Below the pieces are notes generated by a model. That model did no database searches and was not told the origin of the DNA. It saw only the letters and a program-made list of their open reading frames with translations. 64,000 nucleotides of DNA from Lutjanus erythropterus (Eukaryota; Chordata; Actinopteri; Lutjaniformes; Lutjanidae): NCBI GenBank assembly GCA_020091685.1, contig CM034606.1:37780728-37844727 (forward strand), in the 5' to 3' direction. This document shows positions 1 to 10,893 of this stretch, piece after piece (the first letter of the stretch is position 1; the number at the start of each line of letters is the position of its first letter). The translations under genes were made by a program, and so were the position numbers.

Positions 1-1023
1 TTGTGCAGATTAGAGTCTAAAGCCAAGCTTCCTGATGTCACTGCAACAGCAAGTAATGCTCTCCCTAACCCTAAGACTGAGTTGCACTACCAAAGAATAA
101 TTTAATCTAAGATTAATTCTGATCAGAGTTAAGCAATACACAGTTTAAAATGAATGAATCTAGGTTTTAAAAATAAGTTGAGAATTTACTTGCTAATCAA
201 AATATAAATAAAAGAAATTGAATTATTATAATAATGTCAATTATCAATTAGAGTGATTTGGTAGTAGCTAGTAAAAGAGGGCAAAAATTGTGGCTGCTCT
301 GTATTCCCTATCAGTACATTAAATTGTTTGCTAGCCAGCTAAAAAGTAAGCAAAACATCAGGCTACATAAATGCTAGCTAGCTGAAAAGTTATCAAGACA
401 TTAGGCCGCACTCTTTGCTTGCTAGCTAAAAAATTGCTTAGCCTTGTCAGCTTCCTCATGTTTGCTCAGCAGAGAAGCTCTAATTTCTCCTCCTTTGAAA
501 AAAAAAAAACCTTGTCGGTGAAATTAGGCTTAGGGTGAAATCTAAACTGAGGTTGGAGGAAAGGTTTAAACTGAATGTTTCCTAATTTCAATCTAGTTTA
601 AAAGTTTGCAACATACTTGACCATGATTTAATCAGGTTTAAAATTTAATTCTTGTTGGTGCAGCCTGGCCTAACAGTTATTTTCGGTGTTACATGTTACA
701 GTAGAAAAACCCATTCTGATTAAAATATGCCAGCCAGTTGTCATTTTATCTGAATAGTCAATGCTGACCTGCTAAAAATGAATTTTGTGTTCTTTGTGAA
801 ATCAAGGACCAAATCACTAAAACTTCCAATTGTAAATCTGCCATACATGTTGTGCAAGAAGTGCAGTGACAGGTTTGCTGGAGAAACTACCGCACCATAA
901 TAATTTCTGGCAATGTTATTGTTCATATTAACAAGGAACATCCTTTTTCCATGTGTTTTCATGGTTTCTACTGTTTCCACTGTTTCCATGTTTGTTTCTA
1001 ACATACCCCTTGCATTCTCCCAG
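1..1023. other. Upstream cdh1 intron, no gene seen
   Basis: AT-rich sequence before the first visible cdh1 exon. I see no exon, RNA gene or complete transposon in it. Several GCTAGC-containing motifs recur around 330-440 without an obvious repeat unit. Confidence 0.5.
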
Positions 1024-1209
1024 TATCAGGCAACTGTGGCAGAAAACAAAGTGGATGCTCAGGTTGTTAAAATATCAGTAACTGACGGTGACGAGCCACA
1101 TTCTCCAGCCTGGAACGCCAAGTTCACGATTGTCAGTGGTGATCTTGAGGGACTTTTCTCTGTAAAAACAGGAATTAACAAACATGAAGGACTCATTTCT
1201 ACTGCCAAG
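1024..1209 (+). CDS. cdh1: cdh1 exon, end of EC3 (partial)
   Basis: Acceptor CAG at 1021-1023 and donor GT at 1210-1211. It encodes a stretch with [20 protein letters not shown] and SPAWNAKF, the equivalent of the PAWEA region of E-cadherin. Length is 186 bp, close to the 183 bp I recall for human exon 9. Confidence 0.88.
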
Positions 1210-4200
1210 GTAGGAATTCACAAACACAGTGTTATTTGTAAGATAATGTTTTATTTTTTAGTTTCTGAAATAACGATCACTCTTCTGTTATCAATTCAAG
1301 TTAAAACAAAGTTAAAAAGGAGTTTGGGGTTTAGTTTAGCAGAATGAGTTGTGCAACATTTGTCAGAATTGTGCTGCTGTGATTTTCCTTCCATCGATAC
1401 AGGGTCTTGACTTTGAGAGAAGCAGAAAGCACACTTTGTTGGTTGCAGTGGAAAATGAGATTCCTTTTGCTACTGATCTGCCCACTGCCACGGCCACTGT
1501 GGTGGTGGATGTGCAGGACGTTAATGAAGCTCCAATCTTTGATCCAGTAGAGAAGCTTGTTTCAAAGCGGGAGGACCTTGCTGTTGACAGTGATGTGGTG
1601 CAGTACACCGCTTCAGACCCAGATACTGCACGCAAACAGAAAGTCATGTAAGATCAAAGTTTTTTACTCTAGATATGTATTTAAGCACATTATTATCACT
1701 GCTGGAGAAAAGTGGAAAAAGAAAAATGTTAACCAAGGTCACCCGTTCAATTCAGGCTCAAAACGTAAACCAAAACCAGTTATTAAGTATGTAACAAAAC
1801 ACAATGTTGAGTCACTGTTAATTTACTGTTTTAATTTTATTTCAACATGCTGGTCCAGCTAATCTTAAATAGTGTAAAGTATTAGAAACTGAAGTACAGA
1901 CAAGATTTACTAAATATTAGGGGTAAAATTCATGTGGCTGTCCAATCAGTGTTGATGGTAAATGTAGTCAGTTGATGCAGTAAATCCGTCAGTTATGCTA
2001 TACTGACCAAGAAAACTGAATTCTCCTGCTCACGGTAGAGTGCTGGTAGTGTCTACAGGGACCAGGATGCATTGTATCACCACCCTAGCCTGTAACTATT
2101 ACTTGATTGGCCAGAACATATCTTAGGTGACAAAAGTAATCATCTAGCATAATGCCTGTCTGCCCAGAGGAGACTAGAAATCCAAACTGATATAGCCTGT
2201 AGTTCTTCCACCAATGACATCAGTGTGACATCACTGAATGCAGGAAGAACAACTGAGTCAATATAGCAGCACTGAGGAATTTATATTTTCAGCTGACCAC
2301 ATTTACCATCAATACTACCTGGACATCCATGTGAAAAGTGGTGAATTTTCCCTTTAGTTAAGACTTGCAAAGGTTAGTAAATCGTAAGTTTAAGTTACTT
2401 TGCTCCAACATACTAAATTGTGTTTCTATACCATTTTTTCTTTTGGACAAGAAACCATTCACCACTCACATCTCGTTTTTACCTCTCTGGCCCACAGGGT
2501 CAATCAGCATCAGCAAACATTTCTGTCACACAGCACCTTTTTCTATTCAGACCTTTCCCATCAGTAGCTATTGTTATCCACTGCATTGCATTGCTTTCTA
2601 AGTTGACCCAGAGGATTTGCATTTGGTGATAATAAAACAGTAATGAAGATTAAGTTCTGGCTGTAACCATCTCACTGTGATGATCTTGTTCATCTCCAGG
2701 TATAGAATCATTAGTGACCCAGCAGGCTGGCTCAATGTGGACAGAGAGACGGGCCTTATTAAGGTGAAAAGCCCCATGGACAGAGAGTCGTCCTTTGTCA
2801 AGGATAACAAATACACAGCACTGATTGGTGCATATGACAATGGTAGGTGGGAGGCAAGACTTACACTTGTACTTGCTAATCTGCTTTGATCCTACTGCTA
2901 CTTTACAACTTAGTATATTTCTCTCTGTCTGTGTGTGTCTGTGTGTGTCTGTGCGCCACCTCACCAGATGATGTCCCAGCCACAGGAACTGGTACTCTAA
3001 TAATCCAGCTTGAAGATGTCAATGACAATGCGCCCACCATTAAGGAACGCCAAATCACTGTGAGCCTCCTTTCTCAATCATTTCATAGTTGTCATGGTTT
3101 GATAAAATGAAATTTCAGACTGACATGCTTTGGGTGCAGAACGTATATTCTATGATGGTGTTATTTAAAATCCATTGAAACTGGTGATATGTCTAAATGA
3201 TGTAAAATCAGTTCATTAAATACTAACTCCAGAGGTAAAAGAAACCCAAAGCCACTGATGTGCAGCACTATTGAATATGACATTGTGTTTTCTCAGGTTT
3301 GTAACAAGGACACACCTCCTCAGCTGCTCTCAGTCACAGATAAAGATGGACCAGGCTTTGCTGCTCCATACAGCGTCTCCCTGCAGGGCCTGTCCAAGAC
3401 CAACTGGACTGCTAGGATGAATGACTCCAGTATGTAAAATGTTCATACAGGCCTGAAAATGAAACTTTTCATTACACATACAGTGCTCAGCATAAATGAG
3501 AACATTCCTTTTGAAAAGTAAGATTTTAATCAATATCTCACTGAACACAAGAACAATTGACAAAAATTAGTTTTATAGAACATTTAAAATGAAAGTAAGG
3601 TTAATAATGTAACTTCATTACAAAATCTTCAGTTTTACTCAAATTAGTTGATGCAAAAACTAAACACCCCGCAACAAAAACTACTACATCTAGTATTTTG
3701 TATTACCACCATGACTTTTAAAGACAGCACCAAGTCTTCTAGGCATGGAATGAACAAGTTGGCAACATATTGCGACATCTATCTTTTTCCATCCTTCAAG
3801 AACGACCCCTTTTAGAGGCTGTATGCTGGATGGAGAGTGATGCTCAACTTGTCTCTTCAGAATTCCCCATAGGTGTTCGATTGGGTTCAGATCAGGAGAC
3901 ATACTTGGCCACTGAATCACTTTCAGCCTGTTCTTCTTCAGAAATGCAACAGTGGCCTTAGATGTGTGTTTTGGATCGTGGTCATGTTGGAAAAGTGATT
4001 CTGAAAGGAAACTAAATGTTTTCTGACAAATCTGTTGGGGTCTACTCATCTATGCTGAGCACTGTAGCAAGTAACAAACTAATGCCATCCAATCAAATAG
4101 TCGGTCCCAGGAAACACTCAAAGGTCCCTCCTGGGGAAAAAACTAAAAAAATGATTTTCAGTTTTTCAGGTGCTGAAAGATTTCCTCATTTTTTTTGTCA

Positions 4201-5569
4201 CTGGTGTTTTAAAGATTTGAGTTTGTTGGAGGTGGTGCACAGCGTGGGCGGAAGGAATGTGTCATGAGAACACCTCAGTGGAACAAAAGCAAAAATATTT
4301 ACCAGGAAGCTAGTCTGTTCAGGCCAAGATGTGTATTAAAATTATTTTGTGCGATATTGTTAGAATTAGACAAACACAAAGTATAAAGTAAATGTTCCTT
4401 TATTTTCCTCTTTGTTGCAGAAACGGGCATCATTCTGAATTTAGCCACTGACCTTGCCAGCGGAGAGTACACTGTGGTCCTGAGGGTTTCAGACAATCAG
4501 GGCCTAGAGCAGGACAGTACTGTCCAGGCCAAAGTGTGCAACTGCCGAGGGGCAGAGGTGCACTGCCAAGATGTTGTGAAAAGTGTAGCCGGACTCCCTA
4601 TGATCCTGGGAATACTTGGAGGCGTCCTGTTGCTGCTCAGTGAGTCTGAATTTTGATTCATAATTCCAGGGACAGTTTGTGAATACAAGCTTGGATGCTT
4701 TGCATCATAAATATGGTAAAGCCTCTAAGATATAGTAGGACCAAATTAAAGGTCTAACACATAACTAGGGTTATTCTGAAATTGATACCAGTATCAGAAA
4801 TGCCTTTGATATAGCCAAAAATACTGGATTGGGTTTCAGTTGATACACAAGTCTGTTCACCTATCTGATATCATGTAATTTATTAGCCTGAAACAGGACC
4901 CTGCTACTTCCCAGCAGCACCCAGTATGCAAAATGTTTTTTTTAACCATGATTAGCCAGGCCATGCAAGAATGATAGTAATCACATCACATCCATACAGG
5001 GTCAGTAGTGTTAGCTGTTAAAATTAGTATGCCTTATCAGCTGATACGAGATCAGGTATCAGAAGTCAGTATCACGATGGAAAACATGGGACTGGAACAA
5101 CTCTACGTGTGTGTGTGTGTGGGCGCGTGTGTGTGGGCACGCACGCGGGTGCATGCGTGTGTATGTGTGTGCATAAATGACTGGTCCTGCAGTGACCATG
5201 GTAAACTGTGGTTGGACATGTAGTGGGTATACTGAATTAAATTCTGCTCTGTATGTTCAGTGTTGTTGCTGCTGCTGCTGCTATTTGCGAGACGAAGAAG
5301 AGGAGAGAAGAAGGAACCTCTACTGCAGGATGATGACATCAGAGACAACATCTATTACTATGATGAAGAGGGAGGTGGAGAGGACGATCAGGTACCTGAA
5401 ATCAGAGGCTGGGACATCACTTTGAGATGAGGATAAAACATTGGCTACATTTCCTCAGTTTAGTATTTTGTAGCCCTGACGCATTATTATATTAGCATTT
5501 TTTCCTTGGAGCAAAAAGGAATGTTTGGAACATAAGAGAGGATGAATTACAGCACTAAATATATATACA

Positions 5570-5634
<65 letters not shown>

Positions 5635-6763
5635 GAGCGTGGACCCTCTCTCACGCGGTAAGGACTCCATTACCGCACGCTCTCTCTCCTTTTAAAAGTC
5701 GTTGTAGCTCACCCATTATTCTGATCGCTTCGTTTCTCTCTCTCCTTACAATCAATTTAAAGAGTAATCCAGCCAGATCAAATGAAAATGCATTAAAAGG
5801 AATAAAATGACAGTTTTCTTAATGAACTGATATACTGATCTACATGATTCATAGTGAAAACATAGATAAGGAGATATCCTGTGCCATTTGAAATAAATAT
5901 AAACTTAAAGTTTAAAGTGAGATTATCAGTTGGAAACAGTGTTAACTTTGTAATTAAAAGGCCCATCCGAAGTTACCGTGGCCCACCCAAAATTAAAATC
6001 CTGGCGCCGTGCCTGCCATCCATCCATCCATCCATTCATCCATCTTCATTAATCAATTCACTCACCAAGTTCGGTCTTGTACAGCCATGCGGAGTATCTA
6101 CAGTCTGACAGCCGTGTTGGATCAAACCCAGACTGACGGTGGTGACCCGTCTGCAGCTTTTTACTGCGTGCTTCGTTTGGAGGGCTGAACAGGTGTGTTT
6201 GGATCTAGTCATGGCGACATTAACAGGAGCAGGAGATTGACGAGCGCTGTGGTTGGGGCTGGAAGAGATGCTCTCATTTTGGCTAACACTGGCCGCAGAG
6301 CTACCTGTGCTTCCCGCCTCGCCACTTACGGTTTGTTTTAAAAAAAACGCTGATATTTTTGCGAACAGTTGGAGAACCTCCGGTCGTCCATTTACAATTT
6401 TTGTTTGTTTGTCGGTGGTTTTTTTTACGTAACGGTGGGAAACTGTCTCTCCTCCGCTCTCTGAGTGTGGGTGGGTGTGTCTGTACCAGTGCATCGGTGT
6501 GTGCTGTGAGAGAGGAGCGAGGGGGGGAGACCCGCCCGTCACAGAGGAGAGGAGAAATGCATTGTAATGAATTTCATGAAACGATAGCAACGCATCTGAC
6601 TCTGAAATCGCACAAATTAGAGTTGATAAAAAGAACACGTTATAGGCCGTTTTTAAAATATAAATTAAATAATGGAATTAAAAAAAATCTACAACTTGAA
6701 TTTCTGTGTGGGCATCCTGTTGGCCCTGCCAAATACACTATAGGGGAAACACTGTATATATAC

Positions 6764-6803
<40 letters not shown>

Positions 6804-9800
6804 TATTTTTACAAAGTCTTCACTACAGACATTACATGAGTCTGGACAGACATGGATGTAAATGGTAACCTGACTGGTTGGTGGGGGGATACAGCTGTGT
6901 AGCAGTAATCTGTTTTCCATGACCGCTGACAGCTGACTTGTCACTCTTGTCACTGGCTGCCAGGGGCTGCAAGCTTCAATTTGAAATTTTGTTTGTCAGG
7001 GACAGCATATGTCAGGGTCATGTTCATGTTGGACTTTGTAAATTTAAAGGGGATTGGGGATGGTTCTTCAACTACTTTTCTGCTAAGCGCGCTCATCTAG
7101 TTCTACATGTGATTTTTGCCCTCACTATATTTGCCATATCATGATATATATACCTGTCATTCAAATATTCTTATGGCAATACCAATTTCAGCTATCCAGC
7201 CCACCCCTACCACTGATTATATATCATAGTCCTAATGTTCTAAAGTAGGCCTATTGTCTGCATGAAAAGTATGAATTACAGTTTTGACAATGTGTAAATG
7301 AGCAGCAGGAGATAAAGAGGCAGAATACAGATGGAAATTAGTGTCTCACTAAATCTGGTGCCACCATGTTTTCATTTCATGTAAATGATCAACGTAATTG
7401 CACACTGTCCTTTTATAAATAAACTAAATACAGAATGTTCCTGATAAATTGTTGCTGGAAACCTAGATCACATGTATCATGGAAGTGCAGAAGATGCAGC
7501 ATGTTTTGTGTAACCCCATCATGTGTTCTCCATCAGGATTATGATCTGAGTGTTCTCCACCGTGGTCTGGACAACCGGCCCGAGGTGTTCAGGAACGATG
7601 TTGTGCCAAACTTCATGCCAGCTCCTCAGTACCGGCCTCGCCCAGCCAACCCAGAGGAAATTGGCAACTTCATCGATGATGTGAGTCAAAGAGTTACTCA
7701 TAGAAACTAAACTCAAACATGGGAAACCAGCTCATTCATTACTGCATTTATAAATTACTGGGTTTTTGGGGGAAACAAGTTTGAATTTGCATTTACAGTG
7801 GCCATGTATGTACTATGGCTGCCTTCAACTCTGATATTCCTTAGTCAAATCAGATTTGGTCATCCTATACAAGTACTCGAAGATTTGTCCTTTTTTGCAG
7901 TGCAGTGCACCACACTAAATTCTTATTTGAGCCTACATGAGTATGTTTTACCACATAGGTTTAGGTAAACTAAATGTGTGCGTTGTCCTATAGTTAAGTT
8001 ATAAAATCAGTGGACCTGTGGAGCCTCTTCCCTGAGGCTGCAGCCGCTGTCCAGCATCACCTGTGCCGAGCACTGAGCACTCCTTTACAGCATGAATTAT
8101 GAATTTATTTAGACCAAACCAGAGTTGGTGATTGTTGGGACAGTGACATTTTTAGTCAGTTTCATTTAGTTTCTGTGAAGTTTGAATGAAGCTGACAGTG
8201 TTTCAAAAGGATTCTGGTGCGTTTGATAGCAGTTGTTTCTGGTAGGGATGTCCCGATACAACTTTTTCACTTCCGATACGATACCGATATTGAAGCCTTG
8301 AGTATTGGCCGATACCGATATCGATCCGATACAATATCAGCACGAATCATACATACTTTTATTACTTATTTTGTAGTGTGGAATGTTAGAAAAGGCTTGA
8401 TCAAGTGATGTTACTCAAACAGAGAACAATAGTCAGCAACCAGAGTCACCTATGGATAGAAGTGCTGGAGCGGAAAATGGACTGCTTATCGGAGCACTTA
8501 TATCGGAGATTTTAGATGCAGTCCGATAAAATCCGATACTCGCTTTTTGGCTGATATCGGACCGATATCCGAAATCAATATCGGATCGGGACACCCCTAG
8601 TTTCTGGTTAAACAAAATGTATCTTACTCTTTAAAAAGAAGGTCTCTCATTGCTGTGATCCTTTCTATAATGTTGTCAGACACTAACAATAACAATCTGA
8701 GCCTGTTGGTGACAAAAACAAGCACAAATGACAAACAAGCATCACCTGCTCCTGCAGGTGCGCTCTGGATGAGGGTTGGACAGCGTGTCACAGTGTACTG
8801 CGGTTATATCGCACTTCTCTTCCATCACAGTTAGTTTTAGAATACAATCGAATAAGTTGTCTTCACCTCACCAAACAGTCTCTAAATCATCACAAAACTG
8901 CTGTGTTGTTTCCTCCAATTGTAAAGTTTACAGCCTGTCATGCTGTTACATTGCTCTTTGTACAATGACGCAGATAAAAAAAACAAGAGTTTCCCCTGTA
9001 CATTTTTGTAAGTGTCTTCATCCTGTAACTGTGATGCACACTGATAAAGGGAAAAAAACAAGTGCTCAACTGGGAGAATCTCAGTCAACTACAGTGGGGT
9101 GTACTACGAAGCGAGATTAATGGGCTAGCTAGATCACCATGGTAACTTATACTAAACTCATAGCCTGGTCGGGAGCAGGTTATGTTCAGTTTCAGATTAA
9201 ATCGTCTGTAAAAAGCGCTGTTCTTTAACTAATTATTGTCCTAACAAGGTTGTTTATGAGCGATATAGCTTTTAAACTGAGGAAAGACATTAAAAATGAA
9301 AAGTTGCTGAGCTGTATATTCGTAATATCACCGAACGAATCCATATAATGTAAAAATAAAACAGCGGCACAAACTGTCTGCATCACGCTGTCATGGTAAC
9401 CTCCGTTTGGTGATGCAGGGTCATTTTTCCCGTTTGCTCCAGATCATATTAACACTTTAAATTGACATGGTATATAATCCACACAGTAAAATAATGATGA
9501 AGCAACTACAGACACTTTGAATACTTTTTACTGTTATCTGTTTTGTCTTGGTGATATTGCAGATCACTGATTAGAAAATTCATCATCATTTATCACGGAC
9601 AATCTTAAATCAGTTACAGTCATTTTACGTTGGTTTGGTCAAAAACTTCAGTGATCTCCACGTCTCTGTCATCAAAGGACAGTGTCAAACAGACTTTGTG
9701 ATTTTGTAATCTGCTTTTATACATGTTGCATAATCCTCTCACTCATCTTTCCTGACTTGCTTGTGCAGTATGTGAACAGAAGTTCTATAAAATGAGAACA

Positions 9801-10034
9801 TATCTTGTGCTCCCTTCTCAGAACCTGAAAGCAGCTGACAACGACCCAACAGCACCCCCGTACGACTCCCTGCTGGTGTTTGACTATGAAGGAGGTGGCT
9901 CTGATGCCGGGAGCCTCTCCTCTCTGAACTCATCAAGCAGCGGAGACCAGGACTACGACTGCCTCAATGAGTGGGGACCCCGCTTCAAGAAACTGGCTGA
10001 CATGTACGGAGGAGGTGAGGATGACATGCTGTAA
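1024..10034 (+). CDS. cdh1: E-cadherin (cadherin-1), 3' half, nine exons
   Basis: Classical type I cadherin: calcium-dependent homophilic adhesion at adherens junctions, linked to actin through p120, beta- and alpha-catenin. Exons at 1024-1209, 1403-1647, 2700-2842, 2968-3059, 3297-3429, 4421-4639, 5261-5391, 7537-7680 and 9822-10034 join in frame with GT/AG borders. They encode part of EC3, EC4 with calcium motifs ([19 protein letters not shown]), the cysteine-bearing EC5, a leucine-rich membrane segment, a juxtamembrane acidic [13 protein letters not shown] p120 site, and the beta-catenin site ending in [11 protein letters not shown]. Tail features ([34 protein letters not shown]) match cdh1/cdh3 rather than N-cadherin; fish cdh1 is the best fit. 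The signal peptide, propeptide and EC1-EC2 lie left of the window. Introns carry several transposons. The assignment to cdh1 is from recall of family sequences, not a search. Confidence 0.9.
1403..1647 (+). CDS. cdh1: cdh1 exon, EC3-EC4 junction
   Basis: Starts GLDFER after AG at 1401-1402 and ends KQKV plus two bases before GT at 1648. It holds the calcium-binding linker [12 protein letters not shown] and the ASDPDT loop. It is 245 bp, the same length I recall for human exon 10. Confidence 0.9.
1918..2355. mobile_element. MITE-like inverted-repeat element in a cdh1 intron
   Basis: The left arm (about 1920-1975) holds TGTTGATGGTAAATGTAGTC. The right arm (about 2300-2350) is its degenerate reverse complement, holding GACCACATTTACCATCAATA. 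Terminal sequences AGGGGTAAAATTCA and TGAATTTTCCCTTTA are also complementary. There is no coding potential. It is a non-autonomous DNA element of unassigned superfamily; exact ends are uncertain. Confidence 0.5.
2700..2842 (+). CDS. cdh1: cdh1 exon, EC4
   Basis: AG at 2698-2699 and GT at 2843-2844. It reads [25 protein letters not shown] and TALIGAYDN; the last is the conserved end of a cadherin repeat. Confidence 0.9.
2968..3059 (+). CDS. cdh1: cdh1 exon, EC4-EC5 linker
   Basis: AG at 2966-2967 and donor at 3060. It encodes [20 protein letters not shown] followed by NAP, the EC4-EC5 calcium linker. Its 92 bp plus the next exon's 133 bp total 225 bp, the length I recall for the single human exon 12, which suggests an extra intron here. 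Confidence 0.87.
3297..3429 (+). CDS. cdh1: cdh1 exon, EC5 first part
   Basis: AG at 3295-3296, GT at 3430-3431. It reads [20 protein letters not shown] and then NWTARMNDS, including a candidate N-glycosylation site (NWT). Confidence 0.87.
3481..4064 (-). mobile_element. Internally deleted Tc1/mariner element with intact ends
   Basis: Ends CAGTGCTCAGCATA and TATGCTGAGCACTG are perfect inverted repeats. Both are flanked by TA (3479-3480 and 4065-4066), the Tc1/mariner target duplication. The 584-bp body encodes on the - strand (4049-3690) only the C-terminal part of a Tc1 transposase, with [30 protein letters not shown] and a terminal KSHGGNTKY. The N-terminal DNA-binding region and first catalytic Asp are absent, so it could move only in trans. 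It sits in the cdh1 intron between 3429 and 4421. Confidence 0.85.
3690..4049 (-). pseudogene. Tc1 transposase C-terminal fragment
   Basis: Reads the last two DDE motif regions: [10 protein letters not shown] with the second Asp, and [14 protein letters not shown] with the final Glu. A full Tc1 transposase is about 340 residues; about 110 remain. It is a remnant inside the deleted element described at 3481-4064. Confidence 0.85.
4421..4639 (+). CDS. cdh1: cdh1 exon, EC5 end and start of membrane segment
   Basis: AG at 4419-4420, GT at 4640. It contains [11 protein letters not shown], the membrane-proximal cysteine cluster, followed by [12 protein letters not shown], the start of the transmembrane helix. 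Confidence 0.92.
5106..5172. repeat. Imperfect (TG)n microsatellite
   Basis: Alternating purine-pyrimidine tract of TG dinucleotides with CG/GC interruptions, about 90 bp before a cdh1 exon. It could adopt left-handed DNA; no function is implied. Confidence 0.9.
5261..5391 (+). CDS. cdh1: cdh1 exon, rest of membrane helix and p120 site
   Basis: AG at 5259-5260, GT at 5392. It encodes a seven-leucine run, a basic stop-transfer [10 protein letters not shown], the PLL motif used for endocytic sorting in E-cadherin, and the acidic [13 protein letters not shown] p120-catenin site. It is 131 bp, as I recall for human exon 14. The leucines come from a short TTG/CTG repeat. Confidence 0.93.
5559..5634. 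repeat. Compound (TG)n(TA)n microsatellite
   Basis: About 15 TG units run straight into about 14 TA units, in the cdh1 intron after 5391. Confidence 0.95.
5945..6755 (-). mobile_element. Partial hAT-like element
   Basis: Its right boundary is the reverse complement of CAGTGTTTCCCCTATAGTGT, a terminal sequence common in fish hAT-like repeats. The same sequence appears in the other orientation at 17507. The - strand holds a 200-codon open frame (6638-6036) with the Ser-rich stretch [18 protein letters not shown] and KISAFF, resembling the leader that precedes the BED-type region in some hAT transposases. No catalytic domain is present. The left part near 6015-6045 ends in CCATC repeats. Classification is inferred. 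Confidence 0.5.
6754..6804. repeat. (TA)n(CA)n microsatellite
   Basis: A short TA run followed by about 12 CA units, directly beside the hAT-like terminus at 6755. Confidence 0.9.
7537..7680 (+). CDS. cdh1: cdh1 exon, cytoplasmic domain
   Basis: AG at 7535-7536, GT at 7681. It reads [20 protein letters not shown] and [17 protein letters not shown], highly characteristic of E/P-cadherin tails. It is 144 bp, as I recall for human exon 15. Confidence 0.94.
8243..8599. mobile_element. hAT-type MITE with 8-bp target duplication
   Basis: The element starts TAGGGATGTCCCGATAC and ends GGATCGGGACACCCCTA, near-perfect inverted repeats. GTTTCTGG occurs on both sides (8235-8242 and 8600-8607), an exact 8-bp duplication as made by hAT transposases. 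The interior is rich in CGATA/TATCG motifs and has no transposase. Length is 357 bp, in the last cdh1 intron. Confidence 0.92.
9096..9696. mobile_element. Left half of a Harbinger-like element
   Basis: Begins GGGGTGTACTACGAAGCGAG, the terminal sequence of a common fish non-autonomous family that I associate with PIF/Harbinger. The last 90 bp (9605-9696) are nearly identical to 14754-14847. No right terminus follows; cdh1's last exon begins 125 bp later. See 14754-15294 for the complementary half. Confidence 0.6.
9822..10034 (+). CDS. cdh1: cdh1 last coding exon, beta-catenin-binding site
   Basis: AG at 9820-9821, stop TAA at 10032-10034. It encodes [20 protein letters not shown], a serine cluster [11 protein letters not shown] phosphorylated in other E-cadherins to tighten beta-catenin binding, and [14 protein letters not shown] followed by ML, two residues past the usual end. 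Confidence 0.94.
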   Translation, partial: NLKAADNDPTAPPYDSLLVFDYEGGGSDAGSLSSLNSSSSGDQDYDCLNEWGPRFKKLADMYGGGEDDML

Positions 10035-10629
10035 TTGTACCAAACAACAAATCATATGGCTGTGTGAATGTTGAAGTGATGTAAACATGAACTGATGAAG
10101 AGAAACTCCTGTGAGCTAGACATCCGTTGGTCAACACGTGTTTTTCTCTGCGGTGATCGGTTCAGTCCTGGAAGCAGTCAACAGCCTCTGCTCAGAAGCC
10201 AAAGGATGAATTTATTTTTTATACATGAGTTATCAATTTTGAATGCTTCAGCTCTGCCTGCCTGTCTGTGAGAGCCCTGTTTGTCTTCTAGGCTAAAGAT
10301 AATAACAATGCTTTCTGTTTCTTTTCTCATCATTGGGTTGAAGCCACATCATCAGTCTCAGTGTTGTATGGATTTAGTGCAGATATTTTAGCCTGTGTTG
10401 TAGCTTAATGGGTGACACTGGAAATGCATACAGATGCTTGCAGTTGCACTGTGATAAGGTTTGTGTTATTTTGGCAATAGATGGTACTTTTTTCTGTTTT
10501 TGTACTACTGCTTCAGTTAAATTGCTTAGTTTGATTTTGATCTGACTTCACCTTGAATTATTTGTCATTTTCATTTCTCCAATACAAAGTCAGCCAACAT
10601 CACACTGAGGCTGTAGTCAATGAGTTATC

Positions 10630-10635
10630 AATAAA
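10630..10635 (+). terminator. cdh1: Poly(A) signal of cdh1
   Basis: A canonical AATAAA lies about 600 bp after the stop codon, followed within 10-15 bases by a T-rich stretch. The 3' untranslated region would be about 10035-10655. The cleavage site itself is inferred. Confidence 0.6.
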
Positions 10636-10834
10636 TGTTTTTTTAAAAGCTTTAATAAGTATCTGTTCAGTAAACATCTGTCTCACATATTAATGTCAGA
10701 ATTTTTGCAGTTTCCTCCAAAGGTACTTTATTACAAATGCTTTGTTAATTTTGATTTTTTTTTATAAAGTTATCTTAATACAGTGATGGATTTGTGAATG
10801 GTCTTTTATTCCACAAACAGGAACAAATCTTTCA

Positions 10835-10893
10835 CTTTGATGCAAATTCTTGAAATCTAATGTATTATTAGACTTCAAGAATTTGCATCAAAG
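10835..10893. repeat. Near-perfect 27-bp hairpin downstream of cdh1
   Basis: Arms 10835-10861 and 10867-10893 are reverse complements at 26 of 27 positions, with a 5-base spacer GTATT. The left arm begins CTTTGATGCAAATTC. No target duplication or transposon end is evident around it. Confidence 0.85.

Noticed and set aside
6036-6638. A 200-codon - strand host gene
   Set aside because: It lies within sequence ending in a hAT-like terminus and has a Ser-rich transposase-leader character, so it is counted as transposon.
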